A stretch of DNA of 64,000 bases, taken from the NCBI GenBank assembly GCA_021613535.1, contig CP075492.1, forward strand, positions 17,794,001 to 17,858,000, read 5' to 3'. Position numbers and translations under genes: made by a program. Under the pieces are notes generated by a model. That model ran no database searches and was not told the origin of the DNA. It worked only from the letters and a program-made list of their open reading frames with translations. This DNA comes from Adineta vaga. Taxonomy: Eukaryota; Rotifera. The first letter of the stretch is position 1. Every line of letters begins with the position of its first letter. Positions 37,201 through 47,521 of the stretch are shown in pieces.

Positions 37201-37449
37201 TATTGAATGAATTTCATCGAGATCATTGATTTCAGATAAAATTAAAGGATCAGTTGTAATGAAAAAAATTTTTTGATTTTTAATTGATTTTAAATAATTT
37301 AAACAAGAATTAATTTCATCGTAAAACATAAAACAATGATTTAAATGAGATAAACGATTTTTGTAATATTTATTTAGATTAGTTGAATCAAATAAAACTA
37401 AAATTATATTTTCATCATTTAGTAATTCAAATTGATTATACGATGACAT
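34261..37449 (-). CDS. Long TPR protein with a catalytically degenerate ART-like domain (1062 aa)
   Basis: Single long exon. Residues about 1-110 resemble the receiver-like segment of the sibling ART genes (NIILVLFDSTN, KIFFITTDP, SIFIFNS). Residues about 140-330 align with their ART region, but the catalytic positions have changed: VYRG becomes VYYPI, the STS loop becomes NFILAYRS, and the ExE loop becomes EILFDFN. Residues about 340-1050 contain some 15 TPRs with a regular unit (YYPHDHISIASSFENLGLIQ, QQALTMQ). An acceptor (CTTATTTTAG) precedes the ATG by a few bases, so a 5' UTR exon lies upstream. It is probably a non-enzymatic scaffold that kept the ART fold. Confidence 0.78.
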   Translation of the reverse strand: MSSYNQFELLNDENIILVLFDSTNLNKYYKNRLSHLNHCFMFYDEINSCLNYLKSIKNQKIFFITTDPLILSEINDLDEIHSIFIFNSSIDYRFEHIKLIGIYSEFHLLYSSIEEQFYFYDQRFSRLCFSNQSHFLWLQLLHKVLLYLPDNEQNEKQLIEICRFYYQNDIEKQCQSIDLYFKYSFLRQIITQALQTEDIEQLYLLRSFLKNLINKNLNDFIPEQIIVYYPIKLSINEFKQFQNNQKQFLSIKNFILAYRSQSLISSDNSIVFEIECNTNDNHIIFIDTNEILFDFNTTFSIENIQENDDGQWIIRIISVKDGEMIIERYLDNIYEDFSLPILLGRFICEMCQWNQSQIYFQYLLNDLNNKEDLLWIEYHIGYCLQWKGKWNEARIYYDRIIHNERIGIKDSAIILSSTAELLYLDGKYEESFDYQQRSLTIQEKYYPHDHISIASSFENLGLIQAERQKYNISIDYLGKVLTIRKKYYNSNKHINIGKILWKIGETYLRENKLDKAFDYICQALEIYEEFYPLGHVNIALILNDLSNILCHRQMFDESFRFIQQAWTIQKKYYPFDHIDIAVSLSNYGLIKQQQENYDESLDLFQQVLQIQKQIYSSNHIHIITLLNHSGTIFLNRKRNYDQALVCHQQAMKMLETDYPSYYNQIAETLVNIGNISKEKEQYEEALDIYQQALTMQNNYYHSDTIQHTMTLNRIAYVSVKLTKYDQAFEYYKKIIHIQEKFYGTDDVHIADALVGIGMMKYVEKKYEEAIDYYQQSLTIYRITLPYYQIFISNILHSIAYIYYQQEKYDEAFEYQEDALNIRQYVFPSIYNPIIIYLNFLGEISKAQQKYDDAADFFQQSLEIYQKYNSIDYKNIANKLKYIADIFYEQNNSQQAIDYYEKYLNIIEKYYPDEYLNISCAFKNMAISYFQQSNNENGMEYLTKCLRIQEANLSYEHIELLTTLTLCILMTQFTNRYDLCLSYAFKSLSIFEQISLPNSDDIKRILFIIGQCYEHFNNQILALSYYKQVVSIYEQNPLDSEEELQQLREKIQNIEQNLINDQI

Positions 37450-37590
37450 TATTTATTTTCTAAAATAAGCAAAATATGTTCGATTGTTTAAAAAACAAAA
37501 ACAAATGGATTGTCCAATCTAAATATCTCTTTGATGGAGTCAAAAAATCAACTTCAATAAGAAAGAAAATATTCAAATGATGAGTCGAAA

Positions 37591-37812
37591 TTACCTTTTT
37601 TCTCCCTCTTCCATTATCTGATTATGATTCATTGGTTTATTCCCAAACAAAAAATCAGTCAAATGTATCGAACGACAAACTATATCATGTATTTTTATTT
37701 TTTCCAACAGAAAAGTGATATGTTTATTCATTAAATCAGAATGACAAAAACATTGATTTACAACATAGAAGAAATTTTTCTTATCACGTTGTTTGTTGAT
37801 TATAAAGTACAT
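37591..37812 (-). CDS. Short unassigned ORF (73 aa), possible exon
   Basis: Balanced composition (FFYVVNQCFCHSDLMNKH, then MNHNQIMEEGEKR) and a donor-like GGTAATTTC at its end suggest an exon. It does not join the TPR gene downstream in frame through the only acceptor I see, so it may be a separate gene remnant. Family not recognised. Confidence 0.3.
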   Translation of the reverse strand: MYFIINKQRDKKNFFYVVNQCFCHSDLMNKHITFLLEKIKIHDIVCRSIHLTDFLFGNKPMNHNQIMEEGEKR

Positions 37813-37878
37813 CTGAAACGAAAGACGATATTAATAAATAACTATAATAATAAAAACGATCATTACTCGATTAATTTG

Positions 37879-37936
37879 GTGGGTGTGGGTGTGAGTGAAG
37901 GATAAGGTCTCTCTTTTATTGCTCACCCACACCCTT
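37879..37936. repeat. TGTGGG-type hairpin H15
   Basis: G arm GGTGGGTGTGGGTGTGAGTG and C arm GCTCACCCACACCCTTAC, with a spacer of about 25 nt containing GGTCTCTCTTTT. Confidence 0.8.
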
Positions 37937-38017
37937 ACTTCCCATATTTTGGCATTCCAGAATATCGTAGTTATGTAATTGCTTCAGTTTTTAATTTATC
38001 TAATACTCTTATGTAGA

Positions 38018-38306
38018 CTTTACACGTGATGTTCTGCTAGAAACACCATGCGATTTGGAAAAGAGCTATGTGCCCTTCAGAAGTTCATCATGGTTACAGT
38101 GTGTAGAACGGATTATCTATTCAAACAGATTGCCGCCAGAACAATATATACCATTTCGCCACTACAGACTCGAAAATATTGCCTTTAATGTTATTAGTTT
38201 AACTTTCACTTTGACTTACAATGTTATGACAAAATATCATGTGTATATAGACAAAGTCTTAATGAGAAATCAATGGGCAGAAAGTCCGAGCTTATCAGTT
38301 TTTTAA
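38018..38306 (+). CDS. Unassigned coding-like exon
   Basis: After an acceptor-like CTTATGTAG (about 38017) a frame reads FTRDVLLETPCDLEKSYVPF and later YIPFRHYRLENIAFN with codon-like composition. It ends at TAA 38304-38306. No start codon, partner exon or family is identified, so it may be a gene relic. Confidence 0.3.
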
Positions 38307-39904
38307 CTAGCTAATAATACTCATTTAGTGTTTTCGAGTGTGAGAGTACCAGAGTGTCATTTCCCCTTTGCATTTTTGTCATCCCTGTAATTTCACGAAG
38401 AGCACACGCTTTACACTCGAAACTTTTAATGTAAATAGATATCGTAGGTGTGTGCTACACAAATAAAAATGAGCTCGAATGGATGAATAACTGATGAGCT
38501 GACCTATACCACAAAGTCTAGATCGAAAATGTCATTTTTTCACATTTTGTGTGTGTGTGCATATGTTGTGAATAGATTGTGAAGGAGACCTTGCGAGCAT
38601 AATTGATTGATATCCATCCCATTAAAATCACTCGACAATTTATCAAAACGTGCGCAATCATTATGAGAAAACATTGCTGTCGTCCATCTTGTACTGTCTG
38701 CTGCTTTAGTTTTGAAGTTTATACTCATCAAAATGAATAACACTCTGAAGCGAATATCGTGAGTAGTTCTATCAAAACTAGCGGCATAGCAAACCGAAGT
38801 GATTTTATGGCATCAGAAATATGGGTTGAAAATAGCCCTATTTTTTAAACCGAGCCAGTTCCCATCAGATTTTTCATCTAGCCAGGCTTGAAACTATGTC
38901 AGAAAATGGACTGGAATGGTGTCCTGTTGAAATATAATATTATTGTTTAGTCTCCTTCATCTTCATTGTATGGGCGGATAAAATAACTTTCCAACATATG
39001 CAGATAATTCTCCTTCATCACAGTTTCATCGTTAAGGGTGAGGATGTGAGGGTGAGGCTACAATTTTGCACACTATTGTATAAGGTTATCCTTACGAAGA
39101 GGCCAGTGTTCGTCTTCACCTCCGGCAATGATCCATGAGCACATTTCCTCGACGTTGTTATCAACACATCACACCCTCATACAAAAGTGAATACTATATT
39201 GTTTGAATCAACTATCTGCAGAAGTGCTCGTGGATGAAGCAAACTAGTGATTCTGAATTCTTTGAGATCCATACCTTAATACAACCGATACAAACTTTGA
39301 GAAAACCCGCACACTCTCACCCTTTCTCAAGATCTAACATAGATCATCCAAAGATCTTCGACATGATAATTTCGATCATGTCCAAACCATGATTGTTGTT
39401 CAAGCATTTGTGTAAAAGATTGACTGGTGAGTGATAAATAGGTTGGAATTGTATCGACAGAATTCTCTTCTTTTCTTTCTGTCCAACTGTAATCGTCTCT
39501 TTTTCCTCGATCAAAAACCGTTTCTTTTTTCGTTATATTCTAGATATACTTCCACACAGCCCTAAAGAGTACTATCTTTTCAAAGATACGAAACGCGTCG
39601 GAGAAATTAACTCTATATTTATTCGTACATCGAAAAGCACAATTTAAGATTAGCAGATCGAACTTGTTTTTTCTTCAAAAGATAGGTCGATATGTTTTCA
39701 GTCATACATAAAGATATCGATATGTCGACTTAGTCCGTCGTCACTTGCTGACTCTGTCAAAGTGATAGCTCTTCGAGATATTGAGCGATAGAGTTAAAAT
39801 TTTCTATTTGTAGGCTTTTCAACACGCTTTTTCATTTGATACTAAAGGATCTCATAAAAAATTTTTCAAGTGCCTTTGACGGCGGTGGTTTCGTGGATTC
39901 TCTC
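38307..39904. other. Non-coding stretch with degenerate G-rich repeats
   Basis: No gene is supported. At 39034-39057 a G-rich run (AAGGGTGAGGATGTGAGGGT) and near 39165-39180 a C-rich run (CACATCACACCCTCAT) look like a decayed hairpin (H16) with a spacer of about 110 nt. Confidence 0.4.
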
Positions 39905-40310
39905 TTAAAATTGTTAAGGTTTTGATTGGCGTATAGTCTAATATATGTATATGCAGTTATGTGACGAGAGTCATCGCTCCTTCAATTACTGTTGAATGCA
40001 AGATGGCAGGTTACCTTGGATAAATACCTGTACTTTCTTTCTCGCTCATTATCGGTATATGCAATTAAAATGGTTAAAGTTTTGATTGACGTATAGCTTA
40101 ATATGTGTATATGCAGTTATGTGATGAGAGTCATCGCTCCTTTGATTACTGTTGTACGCAAGATGGCAGGTTACCTTGAATAAATATTTGTACTTTCTTT
40201 TTCGTATTACTTTTTTATTATTATGCGTTCTTTCTTTCTTGCTCATTATCAGTGTATGTAATCAAAATTGTTAAAGTTTTGATTGACGTATACTCTAATA
40301 GTTGTATGGA
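39905..40310. repeat. Tandem repeat, two and a half diverged copies
   Basis: Copies start near 39908, 40066 and 40264 with GTTAAAGTTTTGATTGACGT (first: GTTAAGGTTTTGATTGGCGT). Shared blocks include ATGCAGTTATGTGA, GAGAGTCATCGCTCCTT and GCAAGATGGCAGGTTACCTT. The period is about 158 bp, then about 198 bp because of an inserted TTTTTATTATTATGCG segment. Confidence 0.8.
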
Positions 40311-41364
40311 AATTTTCGTAAATATGGTAGTTTACTTTAAGTAGACGAGTAGGTGCTGAAAATTTTGAAATAAATATTAAAATATGAAGGAATAAGAAAC
40401 AAAACTACTTTCAGCAGCAAAAGAAGAAAACCACAATAGAAAATAGAATAAGAATCGATTCGCACCTTGGTGGAAAAGAATTACAATCCAGCATGTTGAG
40501 TGAAAGAAAACAAATGATCCTTTTTATTATTGTTTTTCACAGACAAATATGGGAGCCCTATCAATGTGAACATTGGAGGATGGGATTCTACAGAGATATT
40601 GAAATTATTTTTATTTTGTATTGTAATTTCGCTTGATGACATTTATCAAGTGCTCAATTGAGTTGAGAGTAAGAAGTGAGACGAGTGCACAACCAAATCT
40701 CAAATAAAATAAGAAAAAAAACTGTGCGCGCTAAAATCGTCCTCGAAACATAGGAAGATTGATAATCCTTAAGTTATGACCTGAAGATCAATGCAAAGTA
40801 CAGAGGCATTTGATAAGATTCTCAAAAACAAAAACAAAACGATTTTAATGGTTCAGGAATATTCTAATTCCACGGTGAAGACCTTGTAAAAACTCACACT
40901 TCACCCCTGATCAAACTCATGATCAAGTGAATGTGGAATTTTCAACTAATCAAGGAAAATATAGATTGTTCATGATTATTGCAAATATCTCGTTTTGTTC
41001 TCAAGAATTCAACCGACAGATATGTATGTTTTGGACACGCATATTTTATTGAAATTAAAAATTCTTGGAAATACAGTAAAAAAAGAAAAGAGAAATTCGT
41101 TGAGAAGATGATAAGAGAAACTAAATGGTCGATAAGAGTCAGTGACGATGACGGCAGTTGATGAACGCCGTTGATATTCGACTTCCAGATGTGTTTTTGT
41201 CATCTCTCCTAAAAAGAAAAACACATACAATTCATTCATCATCATCAATTATTAGAAATAGTAATCTCCAGCACCCATGAAGGACTGATAAAAAAAAATT
41301 TCAGCTCCATTCTATGGTTGAGTTCCAGCAGAAACAATCTGCCTAAAAAAAGAACATACCTTGC
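40311..41364. other. Non-coding stretch
   Basis: Small ORFs at 40979-41248 overlap on opposite strands and show no domain or splice support. Nothing else is seen. Confidence 0.4.
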
Positions 41365-41727
41365 TTATGAATTAAGATCAGGATTAGGTTCAGGAATAGG
41401 TTCAGGATTAGGTTCGGGCTGAGGTTGAGGAGCTACATCATTATAACAAACACAGTGATCGGGAGCAGTATCAGTAGTACAAAGAGGATTGCCACGAAGA
41501 TCATCATAGAAATCTCGACAACTAGAACCAGGACAACACTTAAGAGTAGAACCACAATTACCAGGAACACCAGGAGGAAGACAATCAGGGGGACCACGTT
41601 TGCTGAGTAAATAATTGAGAAAGTCCAATCGATTCATCTTTCCAAGGGTTCGTGCTCGAGCCATATCATTTTTTGTCACCAACACCAAGAGGATGGTTAA
41701 CCAAACCAATTGACTTATCTTTTGCAT
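41365..41727 (-). CDS. Small secreted Cys-rich peptide (120 aa)
   Basis: A signal peptide (MQKISQLVWLTILLVLVTK) precedes a Cys-rich core with spacing C-x8-C-x5-CC-x4-C-x12-C-x7-C-x-C, which recalls knottin-like folds. The tail is a Pro/Glu/Asn repeat (PQPQPEPNPEPIPEPNPD). Eight Cys fit four disulfides. The function is unknown; such peptides can be inhibitors, antimicrobial or structural, and I do not assign one. The start is the first ATG and gives a clean signal peptide. Confidence 0.6.
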   Translation of the reverse strand: MQKISQLVWLTILLVLVTKNDMARARTLGKMNRLDFLNYLLSKRGPPDCLPPGVPGNCGSTLKCCPGSSCRDFYDDLRGNPLCTTDTAPDHCVCYNDVAPQPQPEPNPEPIPEPNPDLNS

Positions 41728-42158
41728 TGTTGTTTATTGTCGGTCGACGGTTAACAAGAGAATGCTATATCAAATAGAATCAACTATGTAAATACTGTGA
41801 TGCGACAGTCTTACTCTGGGTTAATATATACGTCGAGCATCAAGCAAGATTGAGTTTAAGAAAAAAAAATTATTTATAGATAGAGAAAGGCAGATTTATT
41901 ATTTTCTTTTGTAGGGGAAAGGCGAGGGAGAATAACGTTTTGCTCGCAGGGAGACACATTGGTTTTTCTCTCGTAGAGCTAAAGAGAGAGAAAATTTCTT
42001 TTCGTTCTGTTCTCATGCAATTGTCAATAAGAAAATAGGTCTTGATCAAAAATCAACTACCTGTAACATTTATTTCGACAGGGGATATTTCTTTACAAAG
42101 CACAAATCAACAAAACAACATGTTGACACGGTAGCTATCAATAAAAATAAAATCCTGT

Positions 42159-42268
42159 CGAAGGGTGTGGGTGTGGGTGTGGATCAGCGAAGGCAAGGTT
42201 GATGGTGCCAGTAATTAGTTCATACAATAATGTCACTCTTACCCACACCAACACCCACACATCCTCAA
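42159..42268. repeat. TGTGGG-type hairpin H17 (long spacer)
   Basis: G arm AAGGGTGTGGGTGTGGGTGT and C arm TACCCACACCAACACCCACA then CATCCTCAAG, around about 60 nt. It lies 3' of the monooxygenase gene. Confidence 0.8.
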
Positions 42269-42587
42269 GATGTATGCGAGGGATGTTATAGGAAGACAAG
42301 TACGAGTAAAAATACCATAATTTACTGAACAAAGAAGATTTTATACTGATATTTTAATTATTTTACTGATCAAATGAATAAATTACTGATCATTTAAATA
42401 CGAGCCTTTATTTTTTAGGAGCACAATCCAATCAAGAAGAAAGCTTATAATAACATGAACATAAAATATGATGTATTATTGGCGATTTCCACGAGAAAAT
42501 GCAGCACTTCTGCATCCCTCTGTATAGGAAAAGATACGTGATGTTTACTTCTTTCTAGTAATAAAAAAATAAGATCCGTGGAGTATC

Positions 42588-43841
42588 CTATTGTTGAGCC
42601 AATATGGTCTCGTAATCTGGAAACGTCACTTTCTCAGCCGTCTTTGATTTGGTGAGTTTTTTAATAAGGCCAGTAAAGGCAGGTTTGGCTGCAAAACTCA
42701 GGAAAGTATTCCTGAGCGCAATCGCAGTACGCGTTTTTGGTGAAACAAGACGAATTGATCCTGGAGCCATTTCCTGAGCTGCGGTAACGTATGGACGCAA
42801 CAGTGTTTCGTATTGTATGAAAGCCTTTGTATGATCTTGATGGCAACCTATCTCACCAGCGAGGATGTAAGCGCCAATAAAAGCTAGAGTTGTACCCGTA
42901 CCACTGACGCCTGAAGAATAGCCTGCATCACCCACCAAGGCAACTCGTCCCTGTGACCATCGATCCATCTTGATGTGTGCAACAGCGTCAAAATAGAAAT
43001 CATTTGCGTTCTTCATCCCACTCAGTACCCGAGATGTTTCGAAGCCTGCATCTGCGAATACGTTTCGTAAAAGGTCTTTTTGTGTATCTACATCAAGGTC
43101 TTCATAACCACGCTGTGAAGTGCGAAATAACAACAGGGCACGTGTCGTGCCCTGATTATCTGGACGAAGCACCACTGTTCGTTCTTTGGGAGCATTGTAC
43201 CAGCGTGCCCATCTGCCATCTGAATGACTGTAGGGAATCGTAAAATATGCAGTATACATATCTTGAGGGTGGGTCGAAGTATTGTTCCCAAAGACGAGAT
43301 GGCGAGTTTTTGATTGCGTACCATCAGCACCGACGACCAAGTCGAATTCACGCTCATTACCGCTAGCAAACGTAACTTGCACATGATCTCCACGATCGTT
43401 GATCGATGAGGGATGATCACCAAAGATATACTCGGTATGATTACGACTGTGCTCATAAAGTATGCGTACTAGCTCACTGCGAAGTATTTCAATATCGGCA
43501 ACGAAACCTCCATCGCCTAAGTTTTCCACACTGAATGCGGCTCGTGTGCGCCCTGCACTATCAACAATAGCCACTCCTTCCTCTCGGGTGATGTTTTCGC
43601 GAATTATGTGATCGATACCCATGCGTCGTATGACCTCTCTTCCGGCACCACGTACATCAACAGTTTGACCAGCTGTCCGCAATTGCGATGCACGCTCGAC
43701 TATTACAGGTCGTACACCAAAACGATGAAGAAAATACGCTAATACAGGACCAGCCACACCTGCACCTACGATAAGAACCTTTCGGTTTTCCGACAAATTC
43801 TTTGCACTATACGAGAGTGAACGTAATAACATGGAATGCAT
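42588..43841 (-). CDS. FAD-dependent monooxygenase, PHBH type, probably acquired horizontally
   Basis: A 417-aa single-exon frame. An N-terminal extension (MHSMLLRSLSYSAKN) precedes the Rossmann motif GAGVAGPVLA near residue 26, then ERASQLRTAG. The DG motif lies in VVGADGTQSKTR and the GD motif in VALVGDAGYSSGVSG, the three hallmarks of class A flavoprotein hydroxylases (UbiH/PHBH type). These use NAD(P)H and O2 to hydroxylate small, often aromatic, substrates. Codon use is clearly more GC-rich than in the neighbours and there is no intron, which suits transfer from a bacterium or fungus. The basic, Ser/Leu-rich extension could be a mitochondrial targeting peptide. Substrate unknown. Confidence 0.88.
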   Translation of the reverse strand: MHSMLLRSLSYSAKNLSENRKVLIVGAGVAGPVLAYFLHRFGVRPVIVERASQLRTAGQTVDVRGAGREVIRRMGIDHIIRENITREEGVAIVDSAGRTRAAFSVENLGDGGFVADIEILRSELVRILYEHSRNHTEYIFGDHPSSINDRGDHVQVTFASGNEREFDLVVGADGTQSKTRHLVFGNNTSTHPQDMYTAYFTIPYSHSDGRWARWYNAPKERTVVLRPDNQGTTRALLLFRTSQRGYEDLDVDTQKDLLRNVFADAGFETSRVLSGMKNANDFYFDAVAHIKMDRWSQGRVALVGDAGYSSGVSGTGTTLAFIGAYILAGEIGCHQDHTKAFIQYETLLRPYVTAAQEMAPGSIRLVSPKTRTAIALRNTFLSFAAKPAFTGLIKKLTKSKTAEKVTFPDYETILAQQ

Positions 43842-44640
43842 TTGACGTTAGTAATGCTCTTTCGAAGTGAAGATAAGAAGATAAATTCTATTGTTTTGAT
43901 ATCAAATTTTTGTATACTTTGAAGAAGAGTCAAGTAGGTAAGAAATGTGTAGATTATTCGTTTTCCATAGCGATCTGACACAAACTATTTCAATAGTAAT
44001 ATGACGAATGAATATTTCTATCAAAAAAAGAAGAAGAATAGAAAATAAACATATTCGCTGATGTACGCACCCCGTTTTAAGAAATAAAATGACGGTCGTA
44101 TAAATATGATTCTATACTAAAAATAAAGGTAAAAAAAGTAAGATTTGCCTGCTTTTGTAATGATGTGAACTGTATCTTCATTACATTATCTCGTATAGTA
44201 TCAAGTATATTTTTGATAAGAACTAAATGTTCGAAAAGAGTAAATGAAGACCACACATTTAAATAGCAGGATTAGAATTTTGAAAAACTGAAAAGATAAA
44301 CTACTTCGTAGCTGCAACCACTGTAGAATTAAAATATATAACCAAACAAAACACGAGCAGCCTTCCAATGAAGATACAACCAATCACAACGTTTTGTAAA
44401 AGATATGAAAAGATATTTTTCTTACTGGACGTAAAAATTCTCTGGACATTTAAGATCCATCAGTTGCATTGTTGTGTAATATTCTATTCTTTTCTATTAA
44501 TCACTATAATTTTAGTACGTTAGATGTCGCATACCAGCAGTAGGGAAGGAAAAGACGATGATATATTATTCATTAAAAGGAAATTCAATATCCTAAGCCT
44601 AATATGAGCATTCATATATAACAAATTGGGAGTGTTTTCA
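43842..44640. other. Upstream region of the monooxygenase; no gene seen
   Basis: AT-rich, with only short shadow ORFs. It presumably holds the monooxygenase promoter on the minus strand. Confidence 0.4.
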
Positions 44641-44667
44641 TTTTTTTTTGTATATAGCCATGTTTAC

Positions 44668-45560
44668 TATTACGATGAAATTACTTACACGTTCTATTTA
44701 TATCGATAGTGAAGTATATGTAATATTGAGAGAAAAACAAAAATATATACAGTATACACAAGTTATTATTGTTGGTGGAGGTGTTTCTGGTCTTGTCGCA
44801 GCTAAAGTTTCAAGTAATAAAATCAATTATGTTTTGATTGAAGCACAAAATTATCTTGGTGTTCGAGTTCAAACTATTGATGCAGGTTAAATAAATTCAA
44901 AATAATATAATTGAAATTAAGTTTGTTTTTCTTTTAGCATCAAATCTATTTATTGATATGGTAATATGAATTTAAAGGATAAGAATCTAATCATTTATTC
45001 TTTTCTATAGGGCGCTCAATTTGTTATTGGAGTTAAATCTGAACTTTATAAATTCTATAAATGAACGACTCTTTGTTTATAGAATATGTAAATTATGAAG
45101 ATCCAGAAGGTGATTATGAAAATGAACTAAAAAATGGTGGTTATCGTCGCTTTATTAATTATCTTAAATCATTTAAATCTATAATGAAGTAATACATGTA
45201 AAATATCTTGAAAAAGAAAAGAAATTATTAGTTGAAATAAATGTTTTAATAAAACAAGAAATAAAATTTATGTTATGTAATCATTTAATTTGAACAACAT
45301 CATTAAGATTTTTAAAAGAAAATTTTCAACGAATATTTTCTAACGAACAAAATTTAATTAGACAAAAACAAAATGCAATTTAAAATATTATTGGTTTTGG
45401 ATTATTAAGTAAAGTTGAAAATTTCTCTTTTAATTTCCATTAAAATCTATTTATTTTAGATGCCAAGAATTTTATTTGCCGTTGAAGCAACATATGAAGA
45501 TTTTTATGGAAGTTCTTCATTAGCTGTACGGAAACATTCGATAAATTCTTTTTTATTATT
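44668..45560 (+). pseudogene. Flavin amine oxidase (polyamine oxidase-like) pseudogene
   Basis: A dinucleotide-binding start is clear: VIIVGGGVSGLVAAKV followed by VLIEAQNYLGVRVQT. After an intron-like break come GAQFVIG, then a piece reading EYVNYEDPEGDYENEL, then several stops and shifts. A C-terminal FAD-contact piece reads PRILFAVEATYEDFYGSSSL. About two thirds of the middle is missing. The family oxidises amines such as spermine; this copy cannot. Confidence 0.7.
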
Positions 45561-45807
45561 CATAAATATCGATTTCAACTGATTTCATCACTAAATATTT
45601 TTCTAAATTACACATACAATGTATTCTGTTTGTTCTATAATTGTCTCGGCCATCAAATTTGAATCAGTTCAAGATCACACATGCTACTTGTAATTCATCA
45701 CTTTGTTATTCAAATAATTTACATGAGATTTGAGAGTTTATATTTAATAAAATCGATGTAATCTAAAACATACATCAATCAATTAATCATTTTTTTTTAA
45801 ATTTTTC

Positions 45808-46641
45808 TTAAAAACATACTGCTGCATACGTATAGAGTAAATAAGTACCCCAATAATATAATAAAAATATAATTTTTCGTTCATTACTCGAAGGACTACG
45901 CAGAACATTAACATAATAAATAATAATTTGTATAAATGTTCGTAAAGAATTCAATATAATATAGAGTAAAACTTGTAAAAAGGATAAAAGAATAAATTGT
46001 AATTCTCGTTTTCTTTTTAATAGTCTTTCAAATTGATTTCTACCATCCGTAATCATCATTACTGGATTTATTCGACGACTTATATAACGCATATTAATTA
46101 ATGTTAAAATACTAAATAAAATTATAATTAATAATGCACTTATACTAGTAACAATATGATATATTCAAGAAAGTACAATAGAATCACGTGCACTGGTACA
46201 TACAGTCTCATTTGAATAATAATCTGTTGCTGTATGAATATTAAATATTAACCAGAAACTTAAATGTTATAATAACAGTCTATCGAGCTATTTTAAGTGA
46301 ACTTTGTTTACGTATCCATAGATCGGGCGATGTTATCATCCAGCGATTAATACAAATTAAACAAAGCAAATTTCTTGAAAGAACGAGACTAAAAATATCT
46401 ATACGTCTAAAGACATTATAATTAGTGATTATAGTAATAATACGAAATAAACATGGACAATTAAACATAAGAAGATGAGAAAATGTTAAACAAATAAAAC
46501 ATATTGAACAATTATTTGAACGCAATTTTGATTGAGAAAAAAATAATTATATTTAATATATTATCAATTAAACCAATTGTATATACAAATGGTAAATAAT
46601 AAATCGATGGTTGACTAGTAAAACGAGCTATTAATGAAGAC
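45808..46641 (-). pseudogene. 7TM receptor pseudogene
   Basis: The minus strand starts with MSSLIARFTSQPSIYYLPFV and a first helix, broken by a frameshift in a T run near 46545-46555. It continues with NNCSICFICLTFSHLLMFN and CINRWMITSPDLWIRK, then a stop. Later pieces (RELQFILLSFLQVLLYIILN and a C-terminal YYWGTYLLYTYAAV) are the sixth and seventh helix regions. Multiple disruptions show it is dead. Confidence 0.7.
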
Positions 46642-46872
46642 ATTGCTAGTTTTCAAATGTTGAGAATAGAAGAATGATGTGTTTTTAATACATTTTTCTT
46701 TTATTTAATGACAATTATAATGAGCGTAAGAATATTTTATTATCATGCAAATGTGTCAATTTTCGTCAACTAAAGATTAATAATTCTATTTTGAAATGAA
46801 AATATATGACTCAAAAAAAAAAAATAAGATAAACGATTGATAAGAAACTTGTATATATAAAATGATGTTATT

Positions 46873-46961
46873 TCTTGAGGGTATGGGTGAGAGTGTAGGT
46901 GAATGTGAGCTGAAGATAATACCCATATCCTCAAGAACGACTCACTTCCACACCCACCCTC
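46873..46961. repeat. TGTGGG-type hairpin H18 (nested)
   Basis: CTTGAGGGTATGGGT pairs with ACCCATATCCTCAAG (46921-46935); a second C arm CACACCCACCCTCG follows at 46949-46962. Nested or duplicated copy. Confidence 0.8.
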
Positions 46962-47428
46962 GATATGATGATACAATCCTCTTTTTTCCTTCCTGCTCGT
47001 TTGTTATACATTTATATTCTATGCGCTTTCTTTCGTTATGTATGATAACGCGTACTATCTGTCATTCTAGTGCATTCCAGTACAATCACTGTGATGCACC
47101 TCTATGTATTGTTGACTGCTTCAAAGAGTACCATACAAAGTTAAACTTCTAATGAGTGTTTGGGACAAAAATGCAGTTTCTTCATGAAGAATAAAGGTCA
47201 TGTGTGAACATTTCATTGAAAAAGTTTCGATTCCTTTTCGAAAACAAGGCTGAGACTTAAACGGTTAAATTTACTTGAGGACATAAAATGATCTAAATCG
47301 AGTTTTTTCATCAATGCATCAACCATTTTTCGTTGCGACTATTTTTTATAAATGAATCGATTTGTTTTCAAGCTCACTGTTCTATGTAAAACATAGAATT
47401 TTTCTTGCAATCAATCTGCTTAGTAATG

Positions 47429-47475
47429 TTGAGGATGGGTGAGGTTTGAGAAGATTATGACACTCACACCCTCAA
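47429..47475. repeat. TGTGGG-type hairpin H19
   Basis: G arm TTGAGGATGGGTGAGG, spacer TTTGAGAAGATTATGA, C arm CACTCACACCCTCAA. Confidence 0.7.
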
Positions 47476-47521
47476 AACCATGAGTCTCATTTCTTTTTCA
47501 CTTGTTGCACAAAGAAGCAGC

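Noticed and set aside
42977-43456. Antisense and alternative-frame ORFs within the FAD monooxygenase
   Set aside because: They are shadows of a GC-richer gene whose motifs are clear in the main frame.
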